A stretch of DNA of 64,000 nucleotides from Novosphingobium sp. MW5 (GTDB taxonomy: Bacteria; Pseudomonadota; Alphaproteobacteria; Sphingomonadales; Sphingomonadaceae): contig JAPCWB010000002.1 in assembly GCA_025938935.1 (NCBI GenBank), forward strand, positions 1-64,000. The letters are read 5' to 3'. Shown here one piece after another: positions 49,689-59,473 of the stretch. The notes beneath the pieces are model-generated. The model was not told the DNA's origin, did not search any database, and was given only the letters and a program-made list of their open reading frames with translations. How positions within the stretch are numbered: position 1 is the first letter of the stretch; every line of letters begins with the position of its first letter. Position numbers and translations under genes: made by a program.

Positions 49689-50188
49689 GCGCGGGGTTTA
49701 TCAGACACGCCATCTCCGCCGATGCGGCGGGGATGGCGCGCGTGCTGCAGGCACTGGTCGCCAGCGGCCAGCGCAGCCGCCCGGCGACGGTCGAGCATGT
49801 CCTGTCCCATTACATCGAAGATCCCGAGCGTCTGTCCTGCCTGCTGGCGGTTGACGCTGATGGCACGGTGCTGGGCTTTCAGTCGCTCAAGCGGGCCAGT
49901 GCCGGCAATCCCTATGGCGTGACGCCGGGGTGGGGCATCATCGGCACCCACATCGCCCCGGACGCCGCGCGGCGCGGGATCGGGCGCGGGCTGTTCGGCG
50001 GGCTGTTCGAGGGGACGCGCGCAACGATCCTGCGCGAAGGGTTGCCGGGTGTGGATGCCTCGATCGGCACCCGGAACGCGCAAGCGCTGGCGTATTATCA
50101 CGCCATGGGCTTTCGCGATTACGCCACCGGCCCGGGCGTGCAGCGCAAGGCGTGGCACCCGGAACATAGCAATACCACTAAAATTTGA
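49685..50188 (+). CDS. GNAT-family N-acetyltransferase
   Basis: A 167-residue acetyltransferase. Motif [21 protein letters not shown], binds acetyl-CoA, and [20 protein letters not shown] is motif B, as in PhnO/Pat-like members. The ATG overlaps the ilvD stop, so translation is coupled. The substrate is unknown; coupling to ilvD is shared context only. An intergenic half element begins twelve bases after its stop. Confidence 0.88.
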   Translation: MSAGFIRHAISADAAGMARVLQALVASGQRSRPATVEHVLSHYIEDPERLSCLLAVDADGTVLGFQSLKRASAGNPYGVTPGWGIIGTHIAPDAARRGIGRGLFGGLFEGTRATILREGLPGVDASIGTRNAQALAYYHAMGFRDYATGPGVQRKAWHPEHSNTTKI

Positions 50189-50200
50189 CCTAAATCCGCG

Positions 50201-50330
50201 CCTCTTTGCTCCCCAAATATCCCGGGGGGTGATCGGCGTCTCGGAAACGCGCCAGTGGCGCGTTTCAGCCGAGAACGCCGCGCCCGTGGCGCGGCTGTCG
50301 GGGGGCTGGCCCCCGGGCGCGCGCAAAGGG
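50201..50330. repeat. Half intergenic element (arm type A) between convergent genes
   Basis: CCTCTTTGCTCCCCAAATAT plus CCCGGGGG (50201-50228) is one arm of the repeat family. What follows differs from other half copies: a long hairpin CTCGGAAACGCGCCA / TGGCGCGTTTCAGCCGAG (50240-50274), then a GC-rich stretch up to the erpA-like gene. No ATCGA loop here. Confidence 0.65.
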
Positions 50331-50332
50331 TG

Positions 50333-50728
50333 TTACTCGGCGGCCTTGCTCGCCGCGTCCATGCGGGCTTTCAGCGTCTCGACATCGTCGAACTTGACGC
50401 TTTCGCCACAGCCGCAGGCGTCCGACACGTTGGGGTTGCGGAACTTGAAGCCCGCTTCCAGCAGACCGACCTCATAGTCGATCTCGGTGCCGAACAGGAA
50501 CATCTGCGCCATCGGTGCGATCAGCACGCGGGCTGAACCCTGCTCGATGATCTCTTCATGCGCCGCGATCTCGTCGGCGAAATCCATCGTGTATTCCATG
50601 CCCGCACAGCCGCCTTTCTTGACGCCGATACGCAGGCCCATCTTGCCCTGCGACGCCATCAGCCGGGCGACGTGGCGCTCGGCGGCGGGGGTCAGGGTGA
50701 CGGGGGATTTTCCGGGGATGCCGAACAT
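50333..50728 (-). CDS. A-type Fe-S cluster carrier (HesB/IscA/SufA family)
   Basis: A 131-residue cytoplasmic carrier that hands Fe-S clusters from the SUF scaffold to apoproteins. The three ligand cysteines are in GVKKGGCAGMEY and near the C-terminus in SDACGCGESV (CxC), the family pattern. ATG 50728, MFGIPGKSPVTLTPAA, is the start; the fusion-like C-terminal helix after the CxC (DDVETLKARMDAASKAAE) is longer than in IscA. It stands five bases downstream of sufT in the same operon. SufA or ErpA would both fit. Confidence 0.93.
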   Translation of the reverse strand: MFGIPGKSPVTLTPAAERHVARLMASQGKMGLRIGVKKGGCAGMEYTMDFADEIAAHEEIIEQGSARVLIAPMAQMFLFGTEIDYEVGLLEAGFKFRNPNVSDACGCGESVKFDDVETLKARMDAASKAAE

Positions 50729-50733
50729 AGTTT

Positions 50734-51102
50734 TTACATGAATCCCAATTCGAGGCGGGCCTCATCCGACATCATATCCATGCCCCATTGCGGATCAAAG
50801 GTCATGTCGATGTCGACGTCTTGCACGCCGGGCACTGCGCCCACCGCGTCTTGCACCCAGCCGGGCATTTCGCCAGCGACCGGGCAACCCGGAGCGGTCA
50901 GGGTCATGATGATCTTGACCTTGCTCTCAGGGTCGATGGTGACGGTATAGACCAGCCCAAGGTCATAGATATTGACCGGGATTTCCGGGTCAAAGACCGT
51001 GCGGCACGCGTCAACCACCGCTTCATAAAGCGGGTGGTCCGTGGTGGAAGGCGCGATCAGCGGGCTGCCTTCGGCCGGGGTGGTGTTCTGCGACGCGTCC
51101 AT
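50734..51102 (-). CDS. sufT: SufT-type DUF59 Fe-S assembly protein
   Basis: A 122-residue MIP18/DUF59 protein with the family core VFDPEIPVNIYDLGLVYTV, the conserved cysteine loop LTAPGCPVAGEMPGWVQDAV and the C-terminal MTFDPQWGMDMMSDEARLEL (the conserved WxxxxMSDEAR segment). SufT helps maturation of Fe-S enzymes under high demand. It lies directly upstream of the A-type carrier, the end of a typical suf operon; the other suf genes are not in this window, because a different gene follows on the far side. Confidence 0.9.
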   Translation of the reverse strand: MDASQNTTPAEGSPLIAPSTTDHPLYEAVVDACRTVFDPEIPVNIYDLGLVYTVTIDPESKVKIIMTLTAPGCPVAGEMPGWVQDAVGAVPGVQDVDIDMTFDPQWGMDMMSDEARLELGFM

Positions 51103-51207
51103 CCGTCTCTCGGTTCCTGTAATTCCTGACCGAAGATATAGGATTATGCCATGGATGCGTAAAGGGGTGCGCGGGAGTTTGTGACCCGGGCCCGGTTTTC
51201 GCGCCGG

Positions 51208-51979
51208 TCAGCCTGCGGCAAAGCGCGAGGTTTTATCCTGCGCCTGCAGCCTGTCGTCCATGAAATGCTCGATCATTTCGCGGGTTGCCAGCGCATAGGC
51301 GTCGGCGATCGAGAGGTCCAGATGCGCCTTGGTCGCTGCCAGTCCGGCCTGCGACACCGGTGAAATGCGCGCGGCCAGCTGCGTAGAGACCTCGGTCACG
51401 CGGGAAGCCAGCGCATCCGGGGCAACCACTTCGTCCACCAACCCGGCGTTGAGCGCCCAGATCGCGCCGCGGTTCTCACCCGAGAGCAGCAGCTCCATCA
51501 GGTGTTTGCGCGACACGGCGCGTGCCACGGCAACGCCCGGTGTGGTGCAGAACCCGCCGCGCGTGATCCCCGGCAGGCAGAAGCGCGCGGTGTCGGCGGC
51601 AAAGGCCAGATCGCAGGCGGCGACCAGTTGCAGCCCCGAGGCCGTGGCGATCCCTTCGACCTGTGCGATCACCGGACGGCTGCTGTTGGTGATCTCCAGC
51701 ATGAGGGCCGCGCAGGATCTCGAACAGATCGGTCAGATAGGCCCGGCCCTGATCGGCATCCGCGCGGTGCCGGGCGATCTCTTTCAGATCATGCCCGGCG
51801 CAGAAGATCGAACCGGGGCCGTCGATCACGATCACCCGGACCTGAGGGTCGTGCTGCGCCGCCGAAATGGCGGCGTGCAGCGCAGCGATCATCGCGCGGG
51901 ACAGGGGATGGGCCTTGCCGCCACCCAAGGTGAGGGTCAACACGCCGTTTGTGCAGGTACTCGTTACATTCTCGCTCAT
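51208..51979 (-). CDS. Enoyl-CoA hydratase/isomerase family protein (frameshifted)
   Basis: A crotonase-fold protein of about 256 residues. The oxyanion-hole loops are VIDGPGSIFCAGHDLKEI (first) and VEGIATASGLQLVAACDLAF (second, G-A-x-G-G-variant), and FCLPGITRGGFCTTPGVAVA follows as usual. The catalytic glutamates of true hydratases are not obvious (EGIATASG rather than GxAxGGGxE), so an isomerase or a related hydrolase is possible. The N- and C-terminal halves are in different frames, break near 51705-51715. ATG 51979 starts MSENVTSTC. Confidence 0.88.
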
Positions 51980-51997
51980 AAGGCGAGTGTGCCGTGA

Positions 51998-53192
<1,195 letters not shown>

Positions 53193-53223
53193 GCGGCGCG
53201 GCAGCGTCCCCGGCGGGGCGCGG

Positions 53224-53646
53224 TCAGCGGGTGACGTTGGCGCGCAGCCCCGGCTGCCACTCGCTGAAACGCAGACTGAAGTCGCGCGAGCCCCGGGTCG
53301 CGTTGCGGGCGCGCTCGACAGCGGTGGCGGTGGCGCAGGAATACCAGGCGCGTCCGTCGACCCCGGTCAGCATCAGACAAAGCCCGGCGAATTCGGCGCT
53401 GAACTCACGGGCGTAGATGTTCCAGTACTGCTCGAAATCGCGGCTTCCGCCGTTGGTCAGGTTGCAGGCGAACATGATGCGGCTCCCGCCGTCCCAGGCG
53501 AACTGCGTCGCCCGCATGATCCGCCCCATCGCGGCGGTCGGCGCGACTTCGGCGTCGGCGATATAGCGGCCCCCCGAACAATCGAGTGCCTGAACCGGGG
53601 TGACAAACAGAGCCGCGACCGCGGCAAGAGCATAGATCAAGCGCAT
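53224..53646 (-). CDS. Secreted protein of unknown function
   Basis: A 140-residue protein beginning MRLIYALAAVAALFVTPVQA, a Sec signal peptide with cleavage after QA. The mature part has four cysteines (LDCSGG, FACNLTNG, GLCLML, YSCATA), likely two disulfides. No family recognised. It is small and periplasmic. Start at 53646, where the signal peptide begins; upstream in-frame codons look like leader. Confidence 0.75.
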   Translation of the reverse strand: MRLIYALAAVAALFVTPVQALDCSGGRYIADAEVAPTAAMGRIMRATQFAWDGGSRIMFACNLTNGGSRDFEQYWNIYAREFSAEFAGLCLMLTGVDGRAWYSCATATAVERARNATRGSRDFSLRFSEWQPGLRANVTR

Positions 53647-53779
53647 AAGAAGCCTTTGAGACAAAAGAAAACCCCGTGGCCCGGCGTCGGGCGGGTGCGG
53701 GGCTTCAGAGTTGCATGGCCCGGGGCGTCTGGTCAACCGCAGGTTGGGAGCGCACCGGGACTTCCTGCGTGCTGCGCGG

Positions 53780-53812
53780 TCACATCACCCGGATGCGCAG
53801 CTTGGTCAGCAG
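53780..53812 (-). pseudogene. Remnant of a second CNNM gene tail
   Basis: On the minus strand these bases read LLTKLRIRVM followed by TGA, against RLTKLRIRAM and TAA at the end of the CNNM gene (53905-53873). About 26 of 31 bases match. It is 60 bases beyond the true stop, separated by the palindromic repeat. It looks like a duplicated 3' end. Confidence 0.55.
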
Positions 53813-53814
53813 GC

Positions 53815-53870
53815 GGTGGGATGAAATCCCACCCACCGTAGGGTGGGGTTTAACCCCACCTTACGCAGCG
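53815..53870. repeat. GTGGGGTT-AACCCCAC palindromic repeat, copy 2
   Basis: Two palindromes in series: GGTGGGATGAAATCCCACC and TAGGGTGGGGTTTAACCCCA followed by CC. The second is the same 20-base block as at 34762-34784. It lies directly behind the CNNM stop codon and separates it from the duplicated gene tail. Confidence 0.8.
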
Positions 53871-53872
53871 CC

Positions 53873-55168
53873 TTACATCGCGCGGATGCGCAGTTTGGTC
53901 AGTCGGTTTTCCTGACGCTCGGCCACGGTGAAGCGGAAGCCGTGGAACTGGAACACCTGGCCCGCCTCGGGGATCAGTTGCGCTTCGTGCATGACCAGAC
54001 CGGCCACCGTGTTCGCCTCGTCATCCGGCAGCGACCAGTCCATCGCGCGGTTGAGGTCGCGAATCGTCATGCCGCCGTCGATCTCGATCGCGCCCGACTC
54101 AAGGCGGGTGATCGGGTCTTCGGTGGGCAGGTCGTGCTCGTCGACGATCTCGCCGACGATTTCTTCCAGAATATCCTCAAGCGTGATCAGCCCCAGAAGC
54201 GCGCCGTATTCGTCGATCACCAGCCCGAAATGACGGCGCTGTTGCAGGAACTGGCGCATCTGTTCGTCCAGCGGCGTGGTATCGGGCACGAAATACGGCG
54301 CGCGCGCCACCGAGGCGATGTCGATCTGCGCGACGGCCGAGAAATCGCCACCGGCCTCGGACACGACGCGATGCACTTCGCGCATCAAATCGCGGACGTG
54401 GATGACGCCGACGATATTTTCGGGCTCGTCGCGCCAGGCGGGCAGGCGGGAATGCGGCGAGTTCACGCTTTGCGCGATGATCTCGGCGGGCGAGGCGTCG
54501 ATGTTGACGGTTTCCAGCTGCGAACGGTGCAGCATGACCTCTTCCACCGTGCGCGACGACAGATCCAGCGCGCCCAGCAGGCGGTCGCGGTCTTCCTTGT
54601 CGACGGTGCCTTCAGAGTGGCCAAGCGCCAGCGTGCCGGCGATTTCCTCGTGATAGCTGAGCACCGCGCTGTCGGGATCGGTGCGCACGCCGACCAGCGC
54701 CAGAATCGCGCGCACGATCCAGCGCACCGCCGTGACCATCGGCGAGAACAGCAGCACGATGACCTTGATCGGGCCCGAGACCAGCGAAGCGGCGGTCTCA
54801 GGGTTGGTGATGGCATAGGTCTTGGGCAGAACCTCGGCGAAGATGAGCACCATCAGGGTCATCACCAGCGTGGCCAGCGCCACGCCGGAATCGCCGAAAA
54901 TCTTGGTAAACAGCGCCGTGGCCAGCGAGGCCGACAGAATGTTGACCAGGTTGTTCCCCAGCAGCACCGAGCCGATCAGCCGCTCGCTGTCTTCGGTGAT
55001 TTTCAGCGCGGTTTCAGCCCCTGCCGAGCCCTTGTCGGCCAGCGCCCGCAGTTTGGAGCGCGACGAGGCGGTCAGGGCGGTTTCGCTGCCGGAGAAAAAG
55101 CCGGACAGGACAAGGAGCGCGATGATGGCGCCGGCGGTCAGCCAGGAGGCGGTGTCGATGCTGTTCAT
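53873..55168 (-). CDS. CNNM/CorC (HlyC) family membrane protein
   Basis: A 431-residue protein of the CNNM magnesium/cobalt transport-linked family (often called hemolysin or CorC). The N-terminal CNNM domain (about 10-190) has four hydrophobic segments including SGFFSGSETALTASSR and NLVNILSASLATAL. A CBS pair (about 215-340, VIHVRDLM, HFGLVIDEYGALLGLIT) binds nucleotides; the C-terminal CorC/HlyC domain (about 350-430) has TVAGLVMHEAQLIPEAGQ. It probably regulates Mg2+ efflux, not cytolysis. ATG 55168 is preferred over TTG 55174. It is followed by the repeat above. Confidence 0.9.
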   Translation of the reverse strand: MNSIDTASWLTAGAIIALLVLSGFFSGSETALTASSRSKLRALADKGSAGAETALKITEDSERLIGSVLLGNNLVNILSASLATALFTKIFGDSGVALATLVMTLMVLIFAEVLPKTYAITNPETAASLVSGPIKVIVLLFSPMVTAVRWIVRAILALVGVRTDPDSAVLSYHEEIAGTLALGHSEGTVDKEDRDRLLGALDLSSRTVEEVMLHRSQLETVNIDASPAEIIAQSVNSPHSRLPAWRDEPENIVGVIHVRDLMREVHRVVSEAGGDFSAVAQIDIASVARAPYFVPDTTPLDEQMRQFLQQRRHFGLVIDEYGALLGLITLEDILEEIVGEIVDEHDLPTEDPITRLESGAIEIDGGMTIRDLNRAMDWSLPDDEANTVAGLVMHEAQLIPEAGQVFQFHGFRFTVAERQENRLTKLRIRAM

Positions 55169-55247
55169 ATCCAAAGATCCAGAGGTCCGGCTTATTTAGG
55201 GGGCCGGCCCCCGATTGTGCAAGGCCGCAACCGGGCCGAATAAAGCA

Positions 55248-55280
55248 ACACCCCCGCAACCGGGAGGTTTGCGGGGGTGT
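55248..55280 (-). terminator. Terminator-like hairpin downstream of the MepK-like gene
   Basis: A perfect 12-bp stem ACACCCCCGCAA/TTGCGGGGGTGT (55248-55259 with 55269-55280) around CCGGGAGG-like loop bases. On the minus strand it is followed by TGCTTTATT, a short T-rich tract. It lies 31 bases past the MepK-like stop and ahead of the CNNM gene. Confidence 0.65.
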
Positions 55281-55310
55281 CAAGCGTGGCTGACGCTGGC
55301 AAAGGCGGGC

Positions 55311-55880
55311 TTAGCCGCCCCAGGTGCGGACCGGGCCGCAATCCATATGCGTGAAGTTCGAGCGCGAGTAGCGACCGACGCCCCCGGCATTGCAGGCCGA
55401 CGCGGCGCGGGCGACCTGGCTGACCGAGCGGCCGCTCATGCGGACATCGGCGGCTTGACCGACCATGTGGCGCGAGTTGCGGGCCACACCGCTGGAGCGC
55501 GAGCGGAGCATCGCGTTGGTCTCGGGCGAGCGGTAGCCCGACAGCAGCAGGTACGGTTCGCTGATTTCGAGAATGCTGTGCGCCGCGGCCAGGATATCCA
55601 GCGTGCGGGTGTCGATGCGGTGGCCACGGTCAGTGCGCCAGTCGCGGAAGAAGTGGTTCACTTCGTCCAGGACCTCGGGGATGTAGTCGCCATCAACCCA
55701 GTAGATCGTGTCGAGCGTTTCGCCCGTCCGGGCGGAATGCATGTGCAGGCGGCGAATGTCGCCTGCACCACGGTTGAACCCAAATGCCTTGGACATTGTC
55801 GGGGCTGCAGTAACGGCGGTTGCGGCAAAGATGCCAAGCAGTGCACGCCGAGAAAATCCGGTGTTAACCGAGGAGGTCAT
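55311..55880 (-). CDS. MepK/YcbK-like (DUF882) peptidoglycan endopeptidase
   Basis: A 189-residue M15-type zinc peptidase. A Tat-like signal starts MTSSVNTGFSRRALLGIFAA (SRRALLG). The catalytic domain has LLSGYRSPETN, HMVGQAADVRM (H...D zinc ligands) and NFTHMDCGPVRTWGG with the last zinc histidine. In E. coli the homologue MepK cuts 3-3 cross-links in peptidoglycan. It is divergent from an L,D-transpeptidase, the enzyme that makes 3-3 cross-links; in E. coli mepK lies next to ldtD as well. ATG 55880 has AGGAGG upstream. Confidence 0.9.
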   Translation of the reverse strand: MTSSVNTGFSRRALLGIFAATAVTAAPTMSKAFGFNRGAGDIRRLHMHSARTGETLDTIYWVDGDYIPEVLDEVNHFFRDWRTDRGHRIDTRTLDILAAAHSILEISEPYLLLSGYRSPETNAMLRSRSSGVARNSRHMVGQAADVRMSGRSVSQVARAASACNAGGVGRYSRSNFTHMDCGPVRTWGG

Positions 55881-56391
55881 TCTTGTCCTGTCCCATCCCA
55901 AGTGTCTTGTGTAGCCTTGCTGGCCTTGCTTCATGGTCATCGCCCCAGAGGGTGCCGCGTTGGCCGCGGACTGTCGGAAGAGGCGTGAGGCACGAAGATA
56001 TTTTTTCGTCTGATGCTTCTATGCCACAACCTACCGCTTGGCCCAAGCATTGAGTCGCCTCGATGCGGGGTCTGCGGACAAAATAGGCGAGAATCTGCTG
56101 AGAATCGGTTAATTGATGCAGAAATCGTCTATTAACAAAGGGTTGCGGTTCGTAGTTCAGGCGAATGGTGCCGCTGAAGCCCCCCTGCGCGCGGCATTTT
56201 TCCGGTAACATCAGGCGATCCCTTGGATTTTTGGGGAACCCGTTGCGCATTTGGCGCGTTCTCCGGGGATCTCGCCGAGGGTCTCGTGATTGTGAATCGA
56301 CCCCGAGGTCGCTGATATTGGAACAATTCTGTGAACGCCTGCGCGCTGCCGCGCGACATACGGGTGATTTTGACATTGAACGGAGATTGAG
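55881..56391. other. 510-base promoter region between two cell-wall genes, no gene
   Basis: The divergent gap between the MepK-like gene and the L,D-transpeptidase. Open frames here are short and have no recognisable product. It is more AT-rich than the genes (for example GATATTTTTTCG and TTAATTGATGCAGAAATCG). A GTTAAC-like half-site pattern occurs, but no paired CtrA-type site of the TTAA-N7-TTAA kind. Both leaders and promoters must lie here. Confidence 0.6.
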
Positions 56392-58003
56392 ATGGGGATT
56401 GCAGGACGCAACACGCCGGGACTGCGCGCCGCGCTGATCGCGATGACGCTGGGAATGGGCGGGGTCCTGCCGGGCGTTCTGGCCGTGGTCGCGCCAACGC
56501 CGGCCGCGGCGCAACAGTTCCCTGCCTTCCGTCAGGCCCTTGCCGAAGGGGTTGCCGAGAACCGGGAACTGGCCGCCTTCTACCGCGAGAACGGCTATCA
56601 GGCTGTCTGGACCCGTGCCGAAGATGCCGCGCGTCGCACCGCGCTGGTCTCGGCGCTGAGCCGGGCAGGCGAGCATGGGCTGCCGGTCGCGCGCTATGAC
56701 CTGCCGGGCCTGTTGAGCGCCTTTGGTAGCGTCGAGACCGAGCGTGACCGCGGTCTGGTTGAGGCGCGTGCCTCGATGACCTTTCTGCAATACGCGCGTG
56801 ACATCCATTCGGGCGTGCTCGATCCGGGTGAGCTGATCGCGGATATCGTCCGCGAATTGCCGCGCCCCGATCCGACCCAGTTGATGACCGACCTGATTGC
56901 GTCCGAGCCGGTCAGCTTCATCCGCAACCTTGCGCCGTCTTCGCCCGAATACGCCCGCCTGTTCCGCGCCAAACGCGAGCTTGAGCAGACCATTGCCAAT
57001 GGCGGCTGGGGGCCACAGGTGCAGGCTGGCAGTCTGCGTCCGGGTGACACCGGTGCGAGCGTGGTGCAACTGCGCAACCGGCTGATCGCGATGGGGTTCA
57101 TGCCCCGTGTCGCCACGGCCAGCTATGACGGTCAGATGCAGCGCGCGGTGCAGGATTTTCAGGAATCCGTGGCCATCGAGGCCGACGGCATTGCCGGCAG
57201 CGCCACGATCGACGCGATCAACACCGCGCCGCAAGAGCGTCTGCGTTCAATCACCGTGGCGCTGGAGCGTGAGCGTTGGCTGAACATTCCGCGCGGTGAT
57301 CGCCATATCTGGGTCAACCTGACCGATTTCGTGGTGCGCATCGTCGATTTCGATCAGGTCACCTTCGAGACCCGGTCGGTTATCGGTGCCCGGGCAAACC
57401 AGACGCCCGAGTTTTCCGACCAGATGGAATACATGGACATCAACCCGACCTGGACCCTGCCACGGTCGATCATCGGGGAATACTGGGCTGCTCTGTCCTC
57501 GGGCAGGGGCAAACCACCTGAACCTGCTCGACGGCTCGGGCCGCGTCGTGCCGCGCGAATATGTCGACTTTGCCGCCTATACGCCGTCCAACTTCCCCTT
57601 CGACGTGCAGCAGCCTCCGGGGCCGGGCAACGCGCTGGGTGAAGTGAAGTTCATGTTCCCCAACGCCTATGCGATCTATCTGCACGACACCCCGTCGCGC
57701 TCGCTGTTCGGCAACCGGGTGCGGGCCTATTCGCATGGCTGCGTCCGTCTGGCTGATCCGCGCGACTTTGCCTATGCGCTGCTGGCGCGGCAGGAAACCG
57801 ATCCGGTGACCTATTACCACGCGATCCAGCGCACCGGGCGTCTGACGCGGGTGCCGCTGCTCGAGCCGGTGCCGGTGCATCTGGTTTACCGCACTGCCTA
57901 TACGTCGGTGACCGGGCAGATGAACTACCGCGCCGACATCTATGGCCGCGATGCGCGCCTTTATGACGCGCTGATCAGCGCCGGGGTGGAAGTAGGCGCC
58001 TGA
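56392..58003 (+). CDS. L,D-transpeptidase, YcbB/LdtD type (frameshifted)
   Basis: A periplasmic cross-linking enzyme of about 537 residues that forms 3-3 bonds in peptidoglycan. An N-terminal signal segment (about 12-42, ending PAAAQ) is followed by the scaffold. A peptidoglycan-binding domain lies at about 215-275 (LRPGDTGASVVQLRNRLIAM and VQDFQESVAIEADGIAG). The YkuD catalytic domain has MDINPTWTLPRSI and YSHGCVRLADP, with the catalytic cysteine after HG. The frame breaks near 57500-57510. It is the partner of the divergent MepK-like gene. Confidence 0.92.
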
Positions 58004-58057
58004 GCGCGTTACATCGGGCGGGCGTCATAATCGACGCCCGCCCGGAGGTTTCCTGAC

Positions 58058-59161
58058 ATGCCGCACACTGTAGCGCAGATCGCAGCCGCCCTTGGCGCGC
58101 GCTTTGAGGGTGCTGGCGATCTGACGGTCACCGGCGCTGCCGAGCCTGCTGCGGCCTCTCCCTTCGATCTCGCTCTGGCCATGGACCCGCGCTATGCGGA
58201 CGGTCTGGCCAAGGGCCGCGCGCGTGTCGCGCTGCTGTGGGAAGGGGCGGACTGGGCGGCGATGGGCCTGCAAGCCGCGATCTTTGCGCCGCGCGGACGG
58301 CTGGCGATGGCCGGGCTGACGCGGATCTTTGACGCCGGCCCCGCAATTGCCCCCGGCCTGAGCCCCTTGGCCGCCATCGACCCCAGCGCCGAGATCGGCG
58401 AGGGCGCGGCGATCGGCCCCTTTGCGGTCATCGGCGCGAACGCAGTGATCGGGCCGCGCGCGCGGATCGCCGAGCATGTGTCCATCGGTGCCGAAGCGGT
58501 GATCGGTGCGGACGCCCTGCTGCTGGCGGGGGCGCGCATCGGCGCGCGGGTGCGCATCGGCGACCGCTTCATCGCCCAGCCCGGCTGCGTGATCGGCGGC
58601 GACGGGTTCAGCTTTGTGACCGAGGAACGCTCGCGCGTCGAAGAGGCCCGCGCGACGCTGGGCAAGCCCGAGCAGACCAAGCCGCAATCCTGGCTGCGCA
58701 TTCATTCGCTGGGGGTGACGATCGGCGATGACGTCGAGGTCGGCGCGAATACCACCATCGACCGGGGCACAATTCGCGACACGCAGATCGGCCGGGGCAG
58801 CAAGATCGACAATCTGGTGCAGGTCGGTCACAACGTGATCGTCGGAGAGGATTGCCTGCTGTGCGGTCAGGTCGGCGTGGCAGGGTCCACGCGGATCGGC
58901 AACCGGGTGGTGCTGGGCGGTCAGGTCGGCGTGGTGGACAACATCACCGTGGGCGATGACGTGGTCGCCGGGGCCGGGACGCTGATCACCTCGAACGCGC
59001 CCGCCGGTCGCGTTCTGATGGGATCGCCGGCAGTTCGCATGGATCAGCACGTAGAAATGTACAAAGCACAGCGCAGATTGCCAAGAATCCTTGCGCAAAT
59101 CGCGGACCTTCAGAAAACTGTCAAGAACCTCAGGGAGAAGGGTGGCGACGGCGACCCTTGA
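58058..59161 (+). CDS. lpxD: UDP-3-O-acyl-glucosamine N-acyltransferase
   Basis: LpxD adds the second hydroxy-acyl chain in lipid A synthesis. The 367-residue protein is intact: an N-terminal uridine-binding domain ([18 protein letters not shown]), then a left-handed beta-helix of hexapeptide repeats ([20 protein letters not shown] ... [18 protein letters not shown]). The catalytic histidine is in [19 protein letters not shown]. The C-terminus ends in a helix ([19 protein letters not shown]). It is followed by its own ACP and ketoacyl synthase, so the three may make or load a special acyl chain. Confidence 0.96.
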   Translation: MPHTVAQIAAALGARFEGAGDLTVTGAAEPAAASPFDLALAMDPRYADGLAKGRARVALLWEGADWAAMGLQAAIFAPRGRLAMAGLTRIFDAGPAIAPGLSPLAAIDPSAEIGEGAAIGPFAVIGANAVIGPRARIAEHVSIGAEAVIGADALLLAGARIGARVRIGDRFIAQPGCVIGGDGFSFVTEERSRVEEARATLGKPEQTKPQSWLRIHSLGVTIGDDVEVGANTTIDRGTIRDTQIGRGSKIDNLVQVGHNVIVGEDCLLCGQVGVAGSTRIGNRVVLGGQVGVVDNITVGDDVVAGAGTLITSNAPAGRVLMGSPAVRMDQHVEMYKAQRRLPRILAQIADLQKTVKNLREKGGDGDP

Positions 59162-59176
59162 TCAGGAGATGACAGG

Positions 59177-59473
59177 ATGGACGGTACGTTCTTGACCGCA
59201 AGTGATGACCTTCAAGGCCGGGTGATCGGAATTCTTGCCGCGCAGGCGCTGCGCGAACCCTCAGGCCTGACGCTGGACATGACACTTGACGGGTTGGGCA
59301 TCGACAGCCTCGGCATGGCCGAGATCATCTTTGCCATTGAAGAGGAATTTGACGTGATGGTGCCTTTCAACGCGAATGAGTCCGACGCCGGGGCCGAGAC
59401 CCTGGATCTGCGCACCGTGGGTTCGGTCTGCGCGGCGGTCGAACAGCTGCTCCGCTCGCGGCGGGGCTGGAGG
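59177..59473 (+). CDS. Acyl carrier protein (3' end uncertain)
   Basis: An ACP-like protein of about 95-99 residues: MTLDGLGIDSLGMAEIIFAI contains the GxDSL serine that carries phosphopantetheine, and acidic helices 2 and 3 follow (EEEFDVMVPFNANESD, AETLDLRTVGSVCAAVEQLL). It is more divergent than the fatty-acid ACP, which suggests a specialised role beside lpxD and the ketoacyl synthase. No stop occurs in frame before the ketoacyl synthase start at 59474; the open frame runs on to 59686. A base is probably lost in the G-rich stretch at 59455-59470. Confidence 0.85.

Noticed and set aside
56118..56145. TTAA...TTAAC pair in the transpeptidase promoter as a CtrA site
   Set aside because: The two boxes are about 20 bases apart, not seven, so it does not match the consensus.
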